Notes: generated by a model not told the origin, from the letters alone. A stretch of DNA of 64,000 nucleotides from Panacagrimonas sp052387695 (GCA_052387695.1 JBQTIX010000078.1:1-64000); one strand, 5' to 3'. Positions 48,832-57,869 are shown, numbered from the stretch's first letter. Translations and numbers: made by a program.

Positions 48832-49470
48832 TCAAGGGTTGACCGCCACGGCCAGGTCGTCGAGTTTCTGCTCGAGCAGATTGCGATGAGTCGCGGTTTC
48901 GTCGATGGCTTTCAGCGCCCTGTCATAGGCGCTGCGCGCGGCCGGGCGATCACCCTTGGCCAGCAGGATGTCGCCGCGCAGTTCCTCGTACAGGCCGAGA
49001 AAGCTGTCGGCATCACCGGACAGCGTCGCCAGGGCCTCGTCATGCCTGGCCTGCGCAAACAGCACGCGCGCCTTGCGCAGCCTGGCGAGCTGCGTCATGG
49101 CGTCGTCGTCGGCATGTTCGATCACCCAGGACAGGCTCGCGCTCGCGGCATCGAGATCGCCCTTTTCCACCGCCGCCTGCGCCGAGCGCAGCGATGCGGT
49201 GGCGGCATAGGGCGTGCCGGCGAACTCGGAGGTCAGGCGATCGACGATCCTGCCGGCCTCGTCGGTCCTGGATTCGGCCAGCGCCTTCTTCATCTCCTCG
49301 TACATCTGCGAGGCGGTCTCGGCGCGACCATCGTGCCAGCGCCGATAGGCCTCCCAGCCGCCGATGGCGCCGACGCCGATACCCAGCCCTGTGGCCAGCG
49401 CGAGCCAGTTTTCCTTCCACCAGCGCTTGAGATTCTCAAGCTGCTCTTCTTCGTCGATGTGGTCTGCCAC
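48832..49470 (-). CDS. yfgM: YfgM-like membrane-anchored TPR protein (SecYEG/periplasmic chaperone partner)
   Basis: 212 aa. A cytosolic acidic start (MADHIDEEEQLENLKRWWKEN) leads into one transmembrane segment (WLALATGLGIGVGAIGGWEAY) and a periplasmic TPR-like domain (RIVDRLTSEFAGTPYAATASLRSAQAAVEKGDLDAASASLSWVIE). This matches the YfgM/TPR_21 family found between hisS and bamB, which links the Sec translocon to periplasmic folding. It is 8 bp from bamB. Confidence 0.92.
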   Translation of the reverse strand: MADHIDEEEQLENLKRWWKENWLALATGLGIGVGAIGGWEAYRRWHDGRAETASQMYEEMKKALAESRTDEAGRIVDRLTSEFAGTPYAATASLRSAQAAVEKGDLDAASASLSWVIEHADDDAMTQLARLRKARVLFAQARHDEALATLSGDADSFLGLYEELRGDILLAKGDRPAARSAYDRALKAIDETATHRNLLEQKLDDLAVAVNP

Positions 49471-49501
49471 GCGCTCGGTCTCGCCGGTTGAGGGTTGTTG
49501 T

Positions 49502-50776
49502 TCAGGGGGATGCGATCAGACCCGGGAGGACGGTGACCAGTTCAGAACGGGCCAGCGAAACCTGCGGTTTGTCTTCGCGAAGGAATTTTACTTGAACGGT
49601 CCCGGCGGCTGCTTCATCGTCGCCCACCACCAGCGCGATACGGGCACCCGACCGGTCGGCACGCTTGAACTGTGCGGCCGGCTTGCCGCCGCCGACGTTG
49701 AGGCTCACACGTACTTTGGGGCCCAGCATGGCACGAACGTCCTCGGCGAGTTTGAGGCCCGCGCGTTCGCCCGCAGTCCCGAAGCGGCAGATGTACAGAT
49801 CCGCTTCCGACGGCGGCACCGTGGCTTGAGCCTTCTGGAGCAGGAGAATCAGCCGCTCGACGCCAGACGCCCAGCCCACCGCCGGCGTCGGCGACCCGCC
49901 GAGCTGTTCGACCAGCCCGTCATAGCGGCCACCCGCGCAGACCGTGCCCTGCGCGCCCAGCTCGGTGGTGATCCACTCGAACACGCCGCGCGTGTAGTAG
50001 TCGAGTCCGCGCACCAGACGCGGGTTCAGGTGATGCTCGATGCCGAGGTCCGACAGGCCCTGCCGCAGGCCGTCCAGATGCGCGGCGGATTCCGGGTCCA
50101 GATACGCGATGATGCTCGGCGCCTCGCGCACGATGGCCTGCGTGGCCGGCACTTTCGAATCGAGGGCGCGCAGCGGGTTGCTGAGCAGGCGTCGACGCGA
50201 ATCCTCATCAAGGCTGGACTCGTGCCGCTGAAGGAACTCGATCAGGGCCGCACGATACCGCGAGCGTGTCTCAGCCCCGCCGATCGAGTTGATCTCCAGC
50301 CGCAGGTTCTGAAAGCCAAGTTGCTGCCATAGCCGCGCCGACATCGCGATGAGTTCCACATCCACGTCCGGGCCGGCAATGCCGTAGGCCTCGACGTTGA
50401 GCTGGTGGAACTGGCGATAGCGCCCCGCCTGCGGACGCTCGTAGCGAAACACAGGACCGGCACACCACACACGCTGCTGCTGGTTGTGAAACAGGCCGTG
50501 CTCGATGCCCGCACGCACAACCCCGGCGGTGAACTCGGGCCGCATCGACACCTGCTCACCGCCACGATCCTCGAAGGAGTACATCTCCTTCTCGACCACG
50601 TCGGTGACTTCTCCGACCGCACGCTTGAACAGCGCAGTGGATTCCAGCAGGGGCACGCGCATCTCGCGATAGCCGTAGGACTCGAACACCGCCCGCGCGG
50701 TGTCGTGCAGGTGCTGCCACAACGGCGCGTCCTGCGGCAGCACGTCGTTGAAGCCGCGGATGGACTGGATTTTCAA
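49502..50776 (-). CDS. hisS: Histidyl-tRNA synthetase
   Basis: 424 aa. Class II synthetase: QSIRGFNDVLPQDAPLWQHL at the start, motif 2 MRPEFTAGVVRAGIEHGLF...WCAGPVFRYERPQAGRYRQFHQLNVEAYG, the His-specific loop LVRGLDYYTRGVFEW and motif 3 GGRYDGLVEQLGGSPTPAVGWASGVERL. The anticodon-binding domain is at the C-terminus. The start overlaps the ispG stop by 4 nt. Confidence 0.96.
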   Translation of the reverse strand: MKIQSIRGFNDVLPQDAPLWQHLHDTARAVFESYGYREMRVPLLESTALFKRAVGEVTDVVEKEMYSFEDRGGEQVSMRPEFTAGVVRAGIEHGLFHNQQQRVWCAGPVFRYERPQAGRYRQFHQLNVEAYGIAGPDVDVELIAMSARLWQQLGFQNLRLEINSIGGAETRSRYRAALIEFLQRHESSLDEDSRRRLLSNPLRALDSKVPATQAIVREAPSIIAYLDPESAAHLDGLRQGLSDLGIEHHLNPRLVRGLDYYTRGVFEWITTELGAQGTVCAGGRYDGLVEQLGGSPTPAVGWASGVERLILLLQKAQATVPPSEADLYICRFGTAGERAGLKLAEDVRAMLGPKVRVSLNVGGGKPAAQFKRADRSGARIALVVGDDEAAAGTVQVKFLREDKPQVSLARSELVTVLPGLIASP

Positions 50777-51870
50777 GCGGGCCGTGCCCGCGCCGCCAGC
50801 TTCTCGCGCACCAGCTTCTCCAGCGTGTCCACGAGCTGATCGTTGTGCGCCTTGTGCTTGATCTCGCCGTCCACGTAGATCGAATTGGGATAGCCGCCGG
50901 CCACGCCGATGGCGGCCTCACGAGACTCGCCGGGGCCGTTCACGACGCAGCCGATGACGGCAAGATTGATCGGCTCCTCGATGCCCTCGAAGCGCGATTC
51001 CAGTTCGTTCACGACCTTGATCACGTCGAAATTCTGCCGCGAACAGCTCGGGCAGGCGACCAGGTTGATGCCGCGCGCACGCAGGTGCAGGGATTTCAGG
51101 ATGTCCCAGCCGACCTTGATCTCCTCCACCGGATCGGCGGCCAGCGACACGCGGATGGTGTCGCCAATTCCATCGGCCAGGATCATCCCCAGACCGATCG
51201 AGGACTTGACCGCGCCCGCGCGCAGGCCGCCTGCCTCGGTGATGCCGAGGTGCAGCGGCTGGTCGATCAGCTTTGCGAGCTTGCGGTAGGCCTCGACGGT
51301 CATGAAGACCTCGCTGGCCTTGAGCGAGACCTTGAAATCCTCGAAGTTGTGCTGCTTGAGAATGTTGATGTGGCGCAGGGCCGACTCCACCAGCGCGTCG
51401 GAATTCGGCTCACCATATTTTTCCTGAAGATCGCCTTCCAGCGACCCGGCATTCACGCCGATCCGGATCGGCACGCCGTGATGCCGCGCACAGGCGACGA
51501 CCTCCGCGACTTTCCGGTCGCTGCCGATGTTGCCCGGGTTGATGCGCAGGCAGTCTGCGCCCATCTCGGCCGCCTTGAGGGCGCATTTGTAATTGAAGTG
51601 GATGTCCGCGATCAGCGGCACATAGCCGACTTCTTTCTTGATCCTGCCAAAGGCTTCCGCCGCCGCGATCGTCGGCACCGAGACTCTCACGATATCGGCA
51701 CCGGCCTTCATCGCCGCTCGAATCTGAGCGACCGTGGCCTCGACGTTCTCGGTGTCGGTGTTGGTCATGGTCTGCACCGAAATCGGCGCATCGCCACCGA
51801 CCGTCACGCGACCGACCTTGATGCTGCGGCTGAGGCGTCGCGTGATGCGGTGGGTGGATTTCATCGACAC
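50773..51870 (-). CDS. ispG: 4-hydroxy-3-methylbut-2-enyl-diphosphate synthase (flavodoxin/ferredoxin)
   Basis: 365 aa. HRITRRLSRSIKVGRVTVGGDAPISVQTMTNTDT is the signature N-terminus of the TIM barrel. The [4Fe-4S] ligands are in VACPSCSRQNFD (CPSC) and IGCVVNGPGES, with a Glu as the fourth ligand. It makes HMBPP in the non-mevalonate pathway and shares that pathway with ispE in this window. It sits between rodZ and hisS as in Escherichia and relatives. Confidence 0.96.
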   Translation of the reverse strand: MSMKSTHRITRRLSRSIKVGRVTVGGDAPISVQTMTNTDTENVEATVAQIRAAMKAGADIVRVSVPTIAAAEAFGRIKKEVGYVPLIADIHFNYKCALKAAEMGADCLRINPGNIGSDRKVAEVVACARHHGVPIRIGVNAGSLEGDLQEKYGEPNSDALVESALRHINILKQHNFEDFKVSLKASEVFMTVEAYRKLAKLIDQPLHLGITEAGGLRAGAVKSSIGLGMILADGIGDTIRVSLAADPVEEIKVGWDILKSLHLRARGINLVACPSCSRQNFDVIKVVNELESRFEGIEEPINLAVIGCVVNGPGESREAAIGVAGGYPNSIYVDGEIKHKAHNDQLVDTLEKLVREKLAARARPA

Positions 51871-51881
51871 GGAGGACGGTC

Positions 51882-52790
51882 CTAGCGGGCGGCAACCGGC
51901 ACGCTGAAGCGCGCGGTCGAGTTGCCCTTCATCACCGCCTTGAGATCGACCGGCTGGCCGCCGAACTGGACTTTCACGCCCGGCGCATTGCCGAGAAAAA
52001 CGGAGTACGGAGGTCGGCCATCCAGCACGCGCTGCTCGCCGGCGCCGATCACGCCCGACAACAGCGCCTTGCCGCTCGCATCCTCCACCCGCGCCCAGGA
52101 GATCGCGCTGAACATGAGCACCAATTGCGTGGCGCTGGCAGCCGGTGCTACGGCCAGTTCCTGCGTGGCGCCATCCGGCGCCGGAGGAGCGGGATCAACC
52201 ACCGGCGCGGCACCCGCATCAACGGGGGCACTCGGTGCGGCAGGGTCGATCGGAGGCTCCAGCGGCGGCATCGTGTCGGAAACGACTGGGCTCGCAGGAG
52301 TTGCAGCGCCTCCGACGACGGCCGGGTCTGCGCCCGTCCCCGGCGCCGTCTCCAGGTTTTGCCGCCCGAACCAGATCGCCGCGCTGATCACGATGGCCGC
52401 GAGGGGCGCCAGAATCACCAGACGCCGCGACGATCCTCCCTTCAGCGTGCCCAGATCCCCACCCGAGGCCAGGCGCAAGCGCGCGGGCGAGATCGTCGGC
52501 TTGGGCGTGTACGCCGCCTGGTACGCCGCAATCAGCGGCTCCTCGGCCAGCCCCAGGACTTTCGCGCACTTGCGGTAGTAACCGCGCACGTAGACCGGCT
52601 CGATCAACTGATCGAAGGCATCGTTTTCCAGCGCCTCGATCGCGGTGCGCGCCAGCCGCGTGCGCGATGCGAGTTCGTCCACCGACAGGCGTGCCTTCTG
52701 GCGCGCGGTGCGGATGGCCATGCCAGGACTGCCGTAGCCGGAAGTGGCGGGAGGGAGGGACGGGGACGCTGGGTTGGTTTCAGGTTTCAT
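51882..52790 (-). CDS. rodZ: Cytoskeletal protein RodZ
   Basis: 302 aa. Cytosolic helix-turn-helix domain (residues about 25-95: IRTARQKARLSVDELASRTRLARTAIEALEN...YVRGYYRKCAKVLGL) that binds MreB. One transmembrane segment (about 123-142, LVILAPLAAIVISAAIWFG), a Pro/Ala-rich periplasmic linker and a C-terminal DUF4115 domain (LMFSAISWARVEDASGKALLSGVIGAGEQRVLDGRPPYSVFLGNAPGV). It links cell-shape machinery to the membrane. It overlaps pilW by 4 nt. Confidence 0.93.
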   Translation of the reverse strand: MKPETNPASPSLPPATSGYGSPGMAIRTARQKARLSVDELASRTRLARTAIEALENDAFDQLIEPVYVRGYYRKCAKVLGLAEEPLIAAYQAAYTPKPTISPARLRLASGGDLGTLKGGSSRRLVILAPLAAIVISAAIWFGRQNLETAPGTGADPAVVGGAATPASPVVSDTMPPLEPPIDPAAPSAPVDAGAAPVVDPAPPAPDGATQELAVAPAASATQLVLMFSAISWARVEDASGKALLSGVIGAGEQRVLDGRPPYSVFLGNAPGVKVQFGGQPVDLKAVMKGNSTARFSVPVAAR

Positions 52791-53590
52791 GACGAAGGAG
52801 ATGAGGGCGACAGACGGGCGCTCTCTTCGGACTCCGGGAATTCCATCTTGAGGCGCGCGGCGTAGCGGTCAGCTGCCGCATGGTCGCCCAGCGCAGACTC
52901 GGCCTGTGCACCGAGCCAGAGCGTCTCTGCGGTGGCCGGGCCGACTTTTTCGTAGCGTTGCAGAAAAGCCCGCGTCCGCAGGTGATCCTTGCGTTCGAAT
53001 GCCAACGAGGCCAGTTGCGCCAGCGCCTCCGGGTCTTCCGCGCGCAAGGCCAGGGCCTCACGGAAATAGGCATCGGCCCGGTCCAGATCCGGCTCGCGCC
53101 GGGCACATACGCCAGCATTGATCCAGGCCTTCTGCGGCTCGATGTACTTGGGATTTTTCGCGGCCTGAAGGAACTGCTTATCAGCGTCCTTGTAGCGCTT
53201 CTGTCCGCACAGGAACACACCGAAATTGTTGCGCGTGGAGGCGTTGTCAGACTCCAGTTGAAGCGCCTGCTTGTAATGCGTCTCCGCCAGCCCGGCATCG
53301 CCGCGTCGTGCGTACACAAAGGCGATCGAGGATTGCGCCAGCGCGTAGCCGGGATTCTGCGACAGCGCGCGATTGAGCTTTTCCAGCGCCGCATCGAGCT
53401 GGCCCTTGCGCATGTAGTCGATGCCGATGTCGGTGTTGAGCCGGGCGGCCTCAAGCAGATCGGGTTCGGCGCGCGGCGGCAGCGAGCCCTCCTCGGGAAC
53501 GGTCACGCAGGCCGCCGTCATGAGCAGGCCGGCCGCCAGCATGAGAACCAGCGATCGCTGGCCACCGACCAGGGCAGGCGCGTCCCTCAC
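52787..53590 (-). CDS. pilW: Type IV pilus biogenesis/stability lipoprotein PilW (PilF)
   Basis: 267 aa from a GTG that overlaps the rlmN stop. Lipoprotein signal SLVLMLAAGLLMTAAC (Cys28) followed by six TPR units (RLNTDIGIDYMRKGQLDAALEKLNRALSQNPGYALAQSSIAFVYARRG, AETHYKQALQLESDNASTRNNFGVFLCGQKRYKDADKQF). This outer-membrane pilotin helps PilQ secretin assembly and pilus stability. The gene lies at its canonical site between rlmN and rodZ; other pil genes are outside the window. Confidence 0.93.
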   Translation of the reverse strand: MRDAPALVGGQRSLVLMLAAGLLMTAACVTVPEEGSLPPRAEPDLLEAARLNTDIGIDYMRKGQLDAALEKLNRALSQNPGYALAQSSIAFVYARRGDAGLAETHYKQALQLESDNASTRNNFGVFLCGQKRYKDADKQFLQAAKNPKYIEPQKAWINAGVCARREPDLDRADAYFREALALRAEDPEALAQLASLAFERKDHLRTRAFLQRYEKVGPATAETLWLGAQAESALGDHAAADRYAARLKMEFPESEESARLSPSSPSS

Positions 53591-54798
53591 GCGATTCTCA
53601 CGGGTATTTCGGACAGCCTTCGCTTCTGCCTGTTGATGACCTTGCCGACCAGTTGGCCGCAGGCGGCGTCGATGTCATCGCCGCGCGTCTTGCGCGTCGT
53701 CGCGAGGATATTCTTGGCCCGCAGAATGCCGGCAAAGCGCTCGATCGCCTCGGGCGTGGAGCGCCGGTAGCGCGTCTCCGGAAACGGGTTGAAGGGAATG
53801 AGGTTGACCTTGGCCGGCATGCCGTTGAGCAGCTTCGCGAGGTCCCTGGCCAGCGCCGCGGAATCGTTGATCCCGTCGAGCATCACGTACTCGTAGACCA
53901 CGTGCATCTTGTGGTTGCGACCAAGGGTGTAGCGCCGGCAGGCGTCCATCAGCTCGGCAATCGGATACTTGCGATTGATCGGCACCAGCTCGTTGCGCAA
54001 TTCATCGTTGGCGGCGTGCAGCGACACGGCCAGCGCCGTGTCGACATCCTCGCGCAGGCGGTCGATGAAGGGCACCAGGCCCGAGGTCGAGACCGTCACT
54101 CGGCGCTTTGAAAGTCCGAAGCCGAAATCATCCTGCAGGATCCGGATCGCCGGCAGCACCGCGTTGTAGTTGGCCAGCGGCTCGCCCATCCCCATGAACA
54201 CGACGTTGGAGATGACCCGCTCGTTCTGGAAATCGCTGCCGAGCGCCTTGGCCGCAAACCACACCTGGGCGACGATGGCCGCGGTGTCGAGATTGCCGTT
54301 GAAGCCCTGCTGCGCCGTGGAGCAGAACGAGCAGTCCATCGCGCAACCGATCTGCGAGGAGATGCACAGGGTGCCTCGGTCGGCTTCGGGAATGAATACG
54401 GTCTCGATGGCCTGGCCCACCGATCGCCCCGAACCCGTGGCCGGGTCCACGCGCAAGACCCATTTGCGCGTCCCATCCACCGACTGCTGCTCCGTCACCA
54501 ACTCCGGCGGCCTGATCTCGAAGCTCGCTGCCAGCCGCTCGCGGAAGTCCTTGGCCAGATTGCTCATGGCGCCAAAATCGTCCACCCCGCGGCGGTAGAT
54601 CCACTGCATGATCTGGTCGGCGCGCCAGGGCTTTTCGCCAATGGCGGCGAACTGCTCCCGCAGGCGCTCGCGGTCGAGGCCAAACAGGTTGGTCTTGGTG
54701 AGGCACGAGATTGAATTTTGCGAAGCGAAAGACGACGGGAGGCGTGACGGGTTCGCGACGACCGGCCCTGTCTCACCCCTCTCGTTCCTCTGCTTCAT
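53587..54798 (-). CDS. rlmN: Dual-specificity 23S rRNA/tRNA adenine C2-methyltransferase RlmN
   Basis: 403 aa from ATG 54798 (GTGAGG upstream); a GTG at 54816 is an alternative. The radical-SAM cluster CAMDCSFC (CX3CX2C) is present in SSQIGCAMDCSFCSTAQQGF. The N-terminal helical domain LDRERLREQFAAIGEKPWRADQIMQWIYRRG and FMGMGEPLANY are typical. The first about 33 residues (KQRNERGETGPVVANPSRLPSSF) have no similarity; the true start may lie later at a non-standard codon before TNLFGLDRE. It methylates A2503 of 23S rRNA and A37 of some tRNAs. Confidence 0.93.
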   Translation of the reverse strand: MKQRNERGETGPVVANPSRLPSSFASQNSISCLTKTNLFGLDRERLREQFAAIGEKPWRADQIMQWIYRRGVDDFGAMSNLAKDFRERLAASFEIRPPELVTEQQSVDGTRKWVLRVDPATGSGRSVGQAIETVFIPEADRGTLCISSQIGCAMDCSFCSTAQQGFNGNLDTAAIVAQVWFAAKALGSDFQNERVISNVVFMGMGEPLANYNAVLPAIRILQDDFGFGLSKRRVTVSTSGLVPFIDRLREDVDTALAVSLHAANDELRNELVPINRKYPIAELMDACRRYTLGRNHKMHVVYEYVMLDGINDSAALARDLAKLLNGMPAKVNLIPFNPFPETRYRRSTPEAIERFAGILRAKNILATTRKTRGDDIDAACGQLVGKVINRQKRRLSEIPVRIA

Positions 54799-54828
54799 CT
54801 GCGCCTCACGCCTCACGCCTCTGGCCCT

Positions 54829-55260
54829 TCACCGCGTCCGCGGGCACAGCTCGGTGACGCGGAAGAAATAGCTGATCTCGCGCGCGGCATTCTCGACGCT
54901 GTCCGAGCCGTGCACGGAATTTTCGTCGATGGAATCGGCGAAATCGGCGCGGATAGTTCCCGGCGCCGCTTTCTTGGGATCGGTGGCGCCCATGATGTCG
55001 CGATGACGGGACACCGCGTCCTCGCCTTCGAGCACCTGGATGATGACCGGCCCGCTGATCATGAATTTGATCAGATCCTTGAAGAACGGGCGGGCACTGT
55101 GCACCTCGTAGAAGCCGCCGGCCTCCTTTTCGGTGAGATGTTTCATGCGCGCGGCAACGATCTTGAGTCCGGCCTGCTCGAAGCGGGCGTAGATCGCGCC
55201 AATAACGTTCTTGGCAACCGCGTCGGGCTTGATGATGGAAAGCGTGCGTTCTACCGCCAT
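54829..55260 (-). CDS. ndk: Nucleoside-diphosphate kinase
   Basis: 143 aa. MAVERTLSIIKPDAVAKNVIGAIYARFEQAGLKIVAARM, the catalytic His117 in VHGSDSVENAAREI and KAAPGTIRADFA are diagnostic. It balances NTP pools by ping-pong phosphate transfer through the His. First gene of the conserved ndk-rlmN-pilW-rodZ-ispG-hisS-yfgM-bamB-der block. Confidence 0.97.
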   Translation of the reverse strand: MAVERTLSIIKPDAVAKNVIGAIYARFEQAGLKIVAARMKHLTEKEAGGFYEVHSARPFFKDLIKFMISGPVIIQVLEGEDAVSRHRDIMGATDPKKAAPGTIRADFADSIDENSVHGSDSVENAAREISYFFRVTELCPRTR

Positions 55261-55686
55261 GAGCTGTGGTTCCTGCTGATTTTACGGGGGATTTGCGGGC
55301 TTCCGGAGGTGGAGGCCGCAGAAAAGCGCGTGAGTTTAACGGTCCATGCCGCACTGCGGCAATTGATATCGGCAGCGGGTAGTGCATCAGTTTGAATCCC
55401 GTTCGCACCGAGTAGCGCCATTGCGGAGCAATGCCGCGTATCGAGGTGCCGGGCATGCCCGATACGTGACGCTTCCCTCGATACGCCAGGCTTCGCCGGC
55501 TACTCGGGCCGAACGGGGTTCTGGAATTCAAACTGATGCACTACCCGGTAGCGGGCCACTGACGGTCCGATTCGGCGAACGCTCGTCATCGACGCCCGTC
55601 CGATCGATGCCACGTCCGGAAATCTTCACTTGCCGGTGCTGGTGCACGCCCGTAGTCTCGATGCAGGGAGTCGTCGGGAGCGGCAA
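55261..55686. other. Intergenic region between ndk and the sigma factor
   Basis: 426 bp with divergent genes on either side. It contains the second family B element (55379-55544). The 120 bp upstream of ndk shows nothing recognisable. An open frame from 55630 extends the sigma factor upstream but has no similarity. Confidence 0.6.
55379..55544. repeat. 166-bp inverted-repeat element (family B, copy 2)
   Basis: Perfect 18-bp terminal inverted repeats, GTAGTGCATCAGTTTGAA (55379-55396) and its complement (55527-55544), around the same nested palindromes as copy 1. The outer terminal bases differ from copy 1 on both arms yet remain complementary within each copy. Confidence 0.87.
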
Positions 55687-56241
55687 ATGGGCAAGGTGAC
55701 CGCAGTGATCGAGGGCGCGTCTGCGGACAGCGGACCGCCTCTGGCTGAACTATGGGGCGCCGCCTACGAGGACCTCAAGCAACTCGCCCGATCGCGCCTG
55801 CGCCGCCGTGGCCCGATGACCATGCTCGATACCACCGCCTTGGTCAACGAATCCTATCTGCGCCTGGCGGCACGCGGGCAGTCCCACGTGCACGTCGGTT
55901 CGCGCGGGCAATTCCTGGCCTATGCCTCGCGCGTCATGCGTTCGATCATCGTGGACCTTGCCCGTGAGCGGGCGGCGGAAATGCACGGCGGCGGAATCGA
56001 CAAGCTGACGATCAACTCGCGGATCGTGATCGGCCCGTCCGGAGAAGCGGATCCAGTGAAGGTCCACGATGCTCTACTGTCGCTGGAGACGCTCGATCCG
56101 CGCCTGGCCGAAGTCGTGCAGATGCGGTATTTCGGAGGACTGACTGATGCGGAGGTCTCCGAAGCACTCGGTCTCAGCGAGAGAACCGTGCGTCGCAATT
56201 GGGAAAAAGCCCGCGCCATCCTGCGCACGATGCTGGAATGA
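55687..56241 (+). CDS. Sigma-70 family factor (TIGR02999-like ECF)
   Basis: 184 aa from ATG 55687 (GGAGCGG upstream). Region 2: AYEDLKQLARSRLRRRGPMTMLDTTALVNESYLRLA...GQFLAYASRVMRSIIVDLARERAAEMHGG. Region 4: LETLDPRLAEVVQMRYFGGLTDAEVSEALGLSERTVRRNWEKARAIL with the helix-turn-helix. The LDTTALVNE and MRSIIVD motifs match the TIGR02999 ECF group, whose genes usually precede a serine/threonine kinase with a TPR region. Here no kinase follows, so the partner has been lost or lies elsewhere. No anti-sigma gene is adjacent. Confidence 0.87.
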   Translation: MGKVTAVIEGASADSGPPLAELWGAAYEDLKQLARSRLRRRGPMTMLDTTALVNESYLRLAARGQSHVHVGSRGQFLAYASRVMRSIIVDLARERAAEMHGGGIDKLTINSRIVIGPSGEADPVKVHDALLSLETLDPRLAEVVQMRYFGGLTDAEVSEALGLSERTVRRNWEKARAILRTMLE

Positions 56242-56530
56242 CCGCGGGACGGCGCCAGCGCCGGCGCCGTCTCGCGAATCGCCGCATGCCAGCAAGAAGT
56301 ACGACCCGATCAGCGGCGCCGAGGGGAGTCAGCCGCACCGTCATCGTCACGGTATGGCCCACGACCACACCGGCAGTCGAGAATCGGCCACGGGCTTCGG
56401 CGGCCCGGTGCAGCAGGTCACCCTCGGAATTTGATTTCGCCGACCCCGCGATCGTCCCCCGACACCGGCATCTCCGCAGGCACAGCCGGGAGCCGTAAAC
56501 TCCGCGTCATCCCGCACCGATGGCCCGGCC
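56242..56530. other. Intergenic region with a possible protein-domain relic
   Basis: 289 bp. The plus-strand frame around 56310-56400 reads GVSRTVIVTVWPTTTPAVENRPRASA, reminiscent of DUF11/CARDB-type surface repeats, but there is no start or length to support a gene. No repeat family or terminator was seen. Confidence 0.35.
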
Positions 56531-57865
56531 ATGTCGAACCAACTCATCACCAACGCCCGCATCGTCAACGACGGCAAGACGTTTGAAGGCGACCTGCTGA
56601 TCCGCGGCGAGCGGATCGAAAAGATCGCCCCTTCGATCACCGCACCCGTCGGCGTGCCGGTTCTGGATGCGCGCGGACGCCTGCTGATTCCCGGGATGAT
56701 CGATGACCAGGTGCACTTCCGCGAACCGGGCCTCACGCACAAGGGCGATCTGCTGAGCGAGTCTGCGGCCGCGGTGGCAGGCGGCGTCACCTCCTTCATG
56801 GACATGCCCAACAACGTGCCGGCGATCACCACGCGCAAGCTGCTCGCCGGGAAGTACGAGCACGCGCGCGGCCGCTGCCACGCCAACTACGCGTTCTATT
56901 TCGGCGGCGCCAACGACAACCTCGAAGAGATCGCGGCACTCCAACCCGATGAAGCCTGCGCACTCAAAGTCTTCATGGGCGCTTCGACCGGCAACATGCT
57001 GGTGGACGATCCCAGGACGCTCGAAGGCATCTTCCAGCGATCCCGCCTCATGGTAGTGACGCACTGCGAGGACACACCGACGATCCTGAAGAACGAGCAG
57101 GCCGCGCGCGAGAAATACGGCGAGAAGGTGCCCTGGGAGGAGCATCCGCGCATCCGCTCGGCCGAGGCCTGCTACACGTCCACCGAGCTGGCCGTGAGCC
57201 TCGCGAAGAAATACAACGCGCGCCTGCACGTGCTGCACCTGACCACGGCGCGCGAGCTGAGCTTCTTCACGCCGGGTCCGATCGCGGGCAAGCGCATCAC
57301 CGTCGAAGCCTGCATGCATCACCTGCTGCTGGACGATTCGCTCTACGCCACGCGCGGCAGCCAGATCAAATGCAATCCGGCCATCAAGACGCCGGCCGAT
57401 CGCGCGGCGCTGGTCCGCGCGGTGATGGAGGATCGCATCGACGTCATCGCTACCGATCACGCGCCGCACACCTGGGAAGAGAAGAGCCGCGACTACTTCA
57501 AGGCACCGTCGGGGCTGCCGCTGGTGCAACACGTGCTGCTCATGGGCTTTGCGCTGGTGAAGGCCGGCGAGCTGGACTTGCATACGCTGGTGCGCAAGAC
57601 CAGCCACGCGGTGGCCGAGTTGTTTGGCGTGCGCGATCGCGGTTACATCCGCGAAGGGGCGTTCGCGGACCTCGCGCTGATCGACGACTCCGCGACCACG
57701 ACGGTGCGGCAGGAAGACGTGCTGTACAAGTGCGGCTGGTCACCGCTGGAAGGCATGAGTTTTCCCGCGCGGGTCGACGCGACCTGGGTCAATGGTGCGC
57801 TCGCCTGGGACGGTGCGAAGGTCTCCACGCCGCTTGGGGAGCGGCTGCGATTTGCGGTCTCCTGA
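56531..57865 (+). CDS. pyrC: Dihydroorotase (amidohydrolase family, DDQVHFREPG subgroup)
   Basis: 444 aa. Amidohydrolase TIM barrel with DDQVHFREPGLTHKGDL, the carbamylated metal-bridging Lys in ALKVFMGAST, metal His in THCEDT and LHVLHLTT, and the catalytic Asp in ATDHAPHT. The usual HxH (DxHVHFR) reads QVH, so the first metal His is Gln. Proteins recalled from Bacteroidetes share this DDQVHFREPG form, so it may be an ancestral or transferred subgroup rather than a defect. It catalyses ring closure of carbamoyl-aspartate to dihydroorotate. 4 bp upstream of tag. Confidence 0.85.
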   Translation: MSNQLITNARIVNDGKTFEGDLLIRGERIEKIAPSITAPVGVPVLDARGRLLIPGMIDDQVHFREPGLTHKGDLLSESAAAVAGGVTSFMDMPNNVPAITTRKLLAGKYEHARGRCHANYAFYFGGANDNLEEIAALQPDEACALKVFMGASTGNMLVDDPRTLEGIFQRSRLMVVTHCEDTPTILKNEQAAREKYGEKVPWEEHPRIRSAEACYTSTELAVSLAKKYNARLHVLHLTTARELSFFTPGPIAGKRITVEACMHHLLLDDSLYATRGSQIKCNPAIKTPADRAALVRAVMEDRIDVIATDHAPHTWEEKSRDYFKAPSGLPLVQHVLLMGFALVKAGELDLHTLVRKTSHAVAELFGVRDRGYIREGAFADLALIDDSATTTVRQEDVLYKCGWSPLEGMSFPARVDATWVNGALAWDGAKVSTPLGERLRFAVS

Positions 57866-57869
57866 TCGC

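Noticed and set aside
54799..54828. GGCGTGAGGCGTGAGG tandem bases between ndk and rlmN as a repeat family
   Set aside because: Only two short units are present and no other copies were seen in the window.
56310..56400. DUF11-like peptide GVSRTVIVTVWPTTTPAVENR
   Set aside because: Too short, no start codon and no flanking domain; similarity is by eye only.
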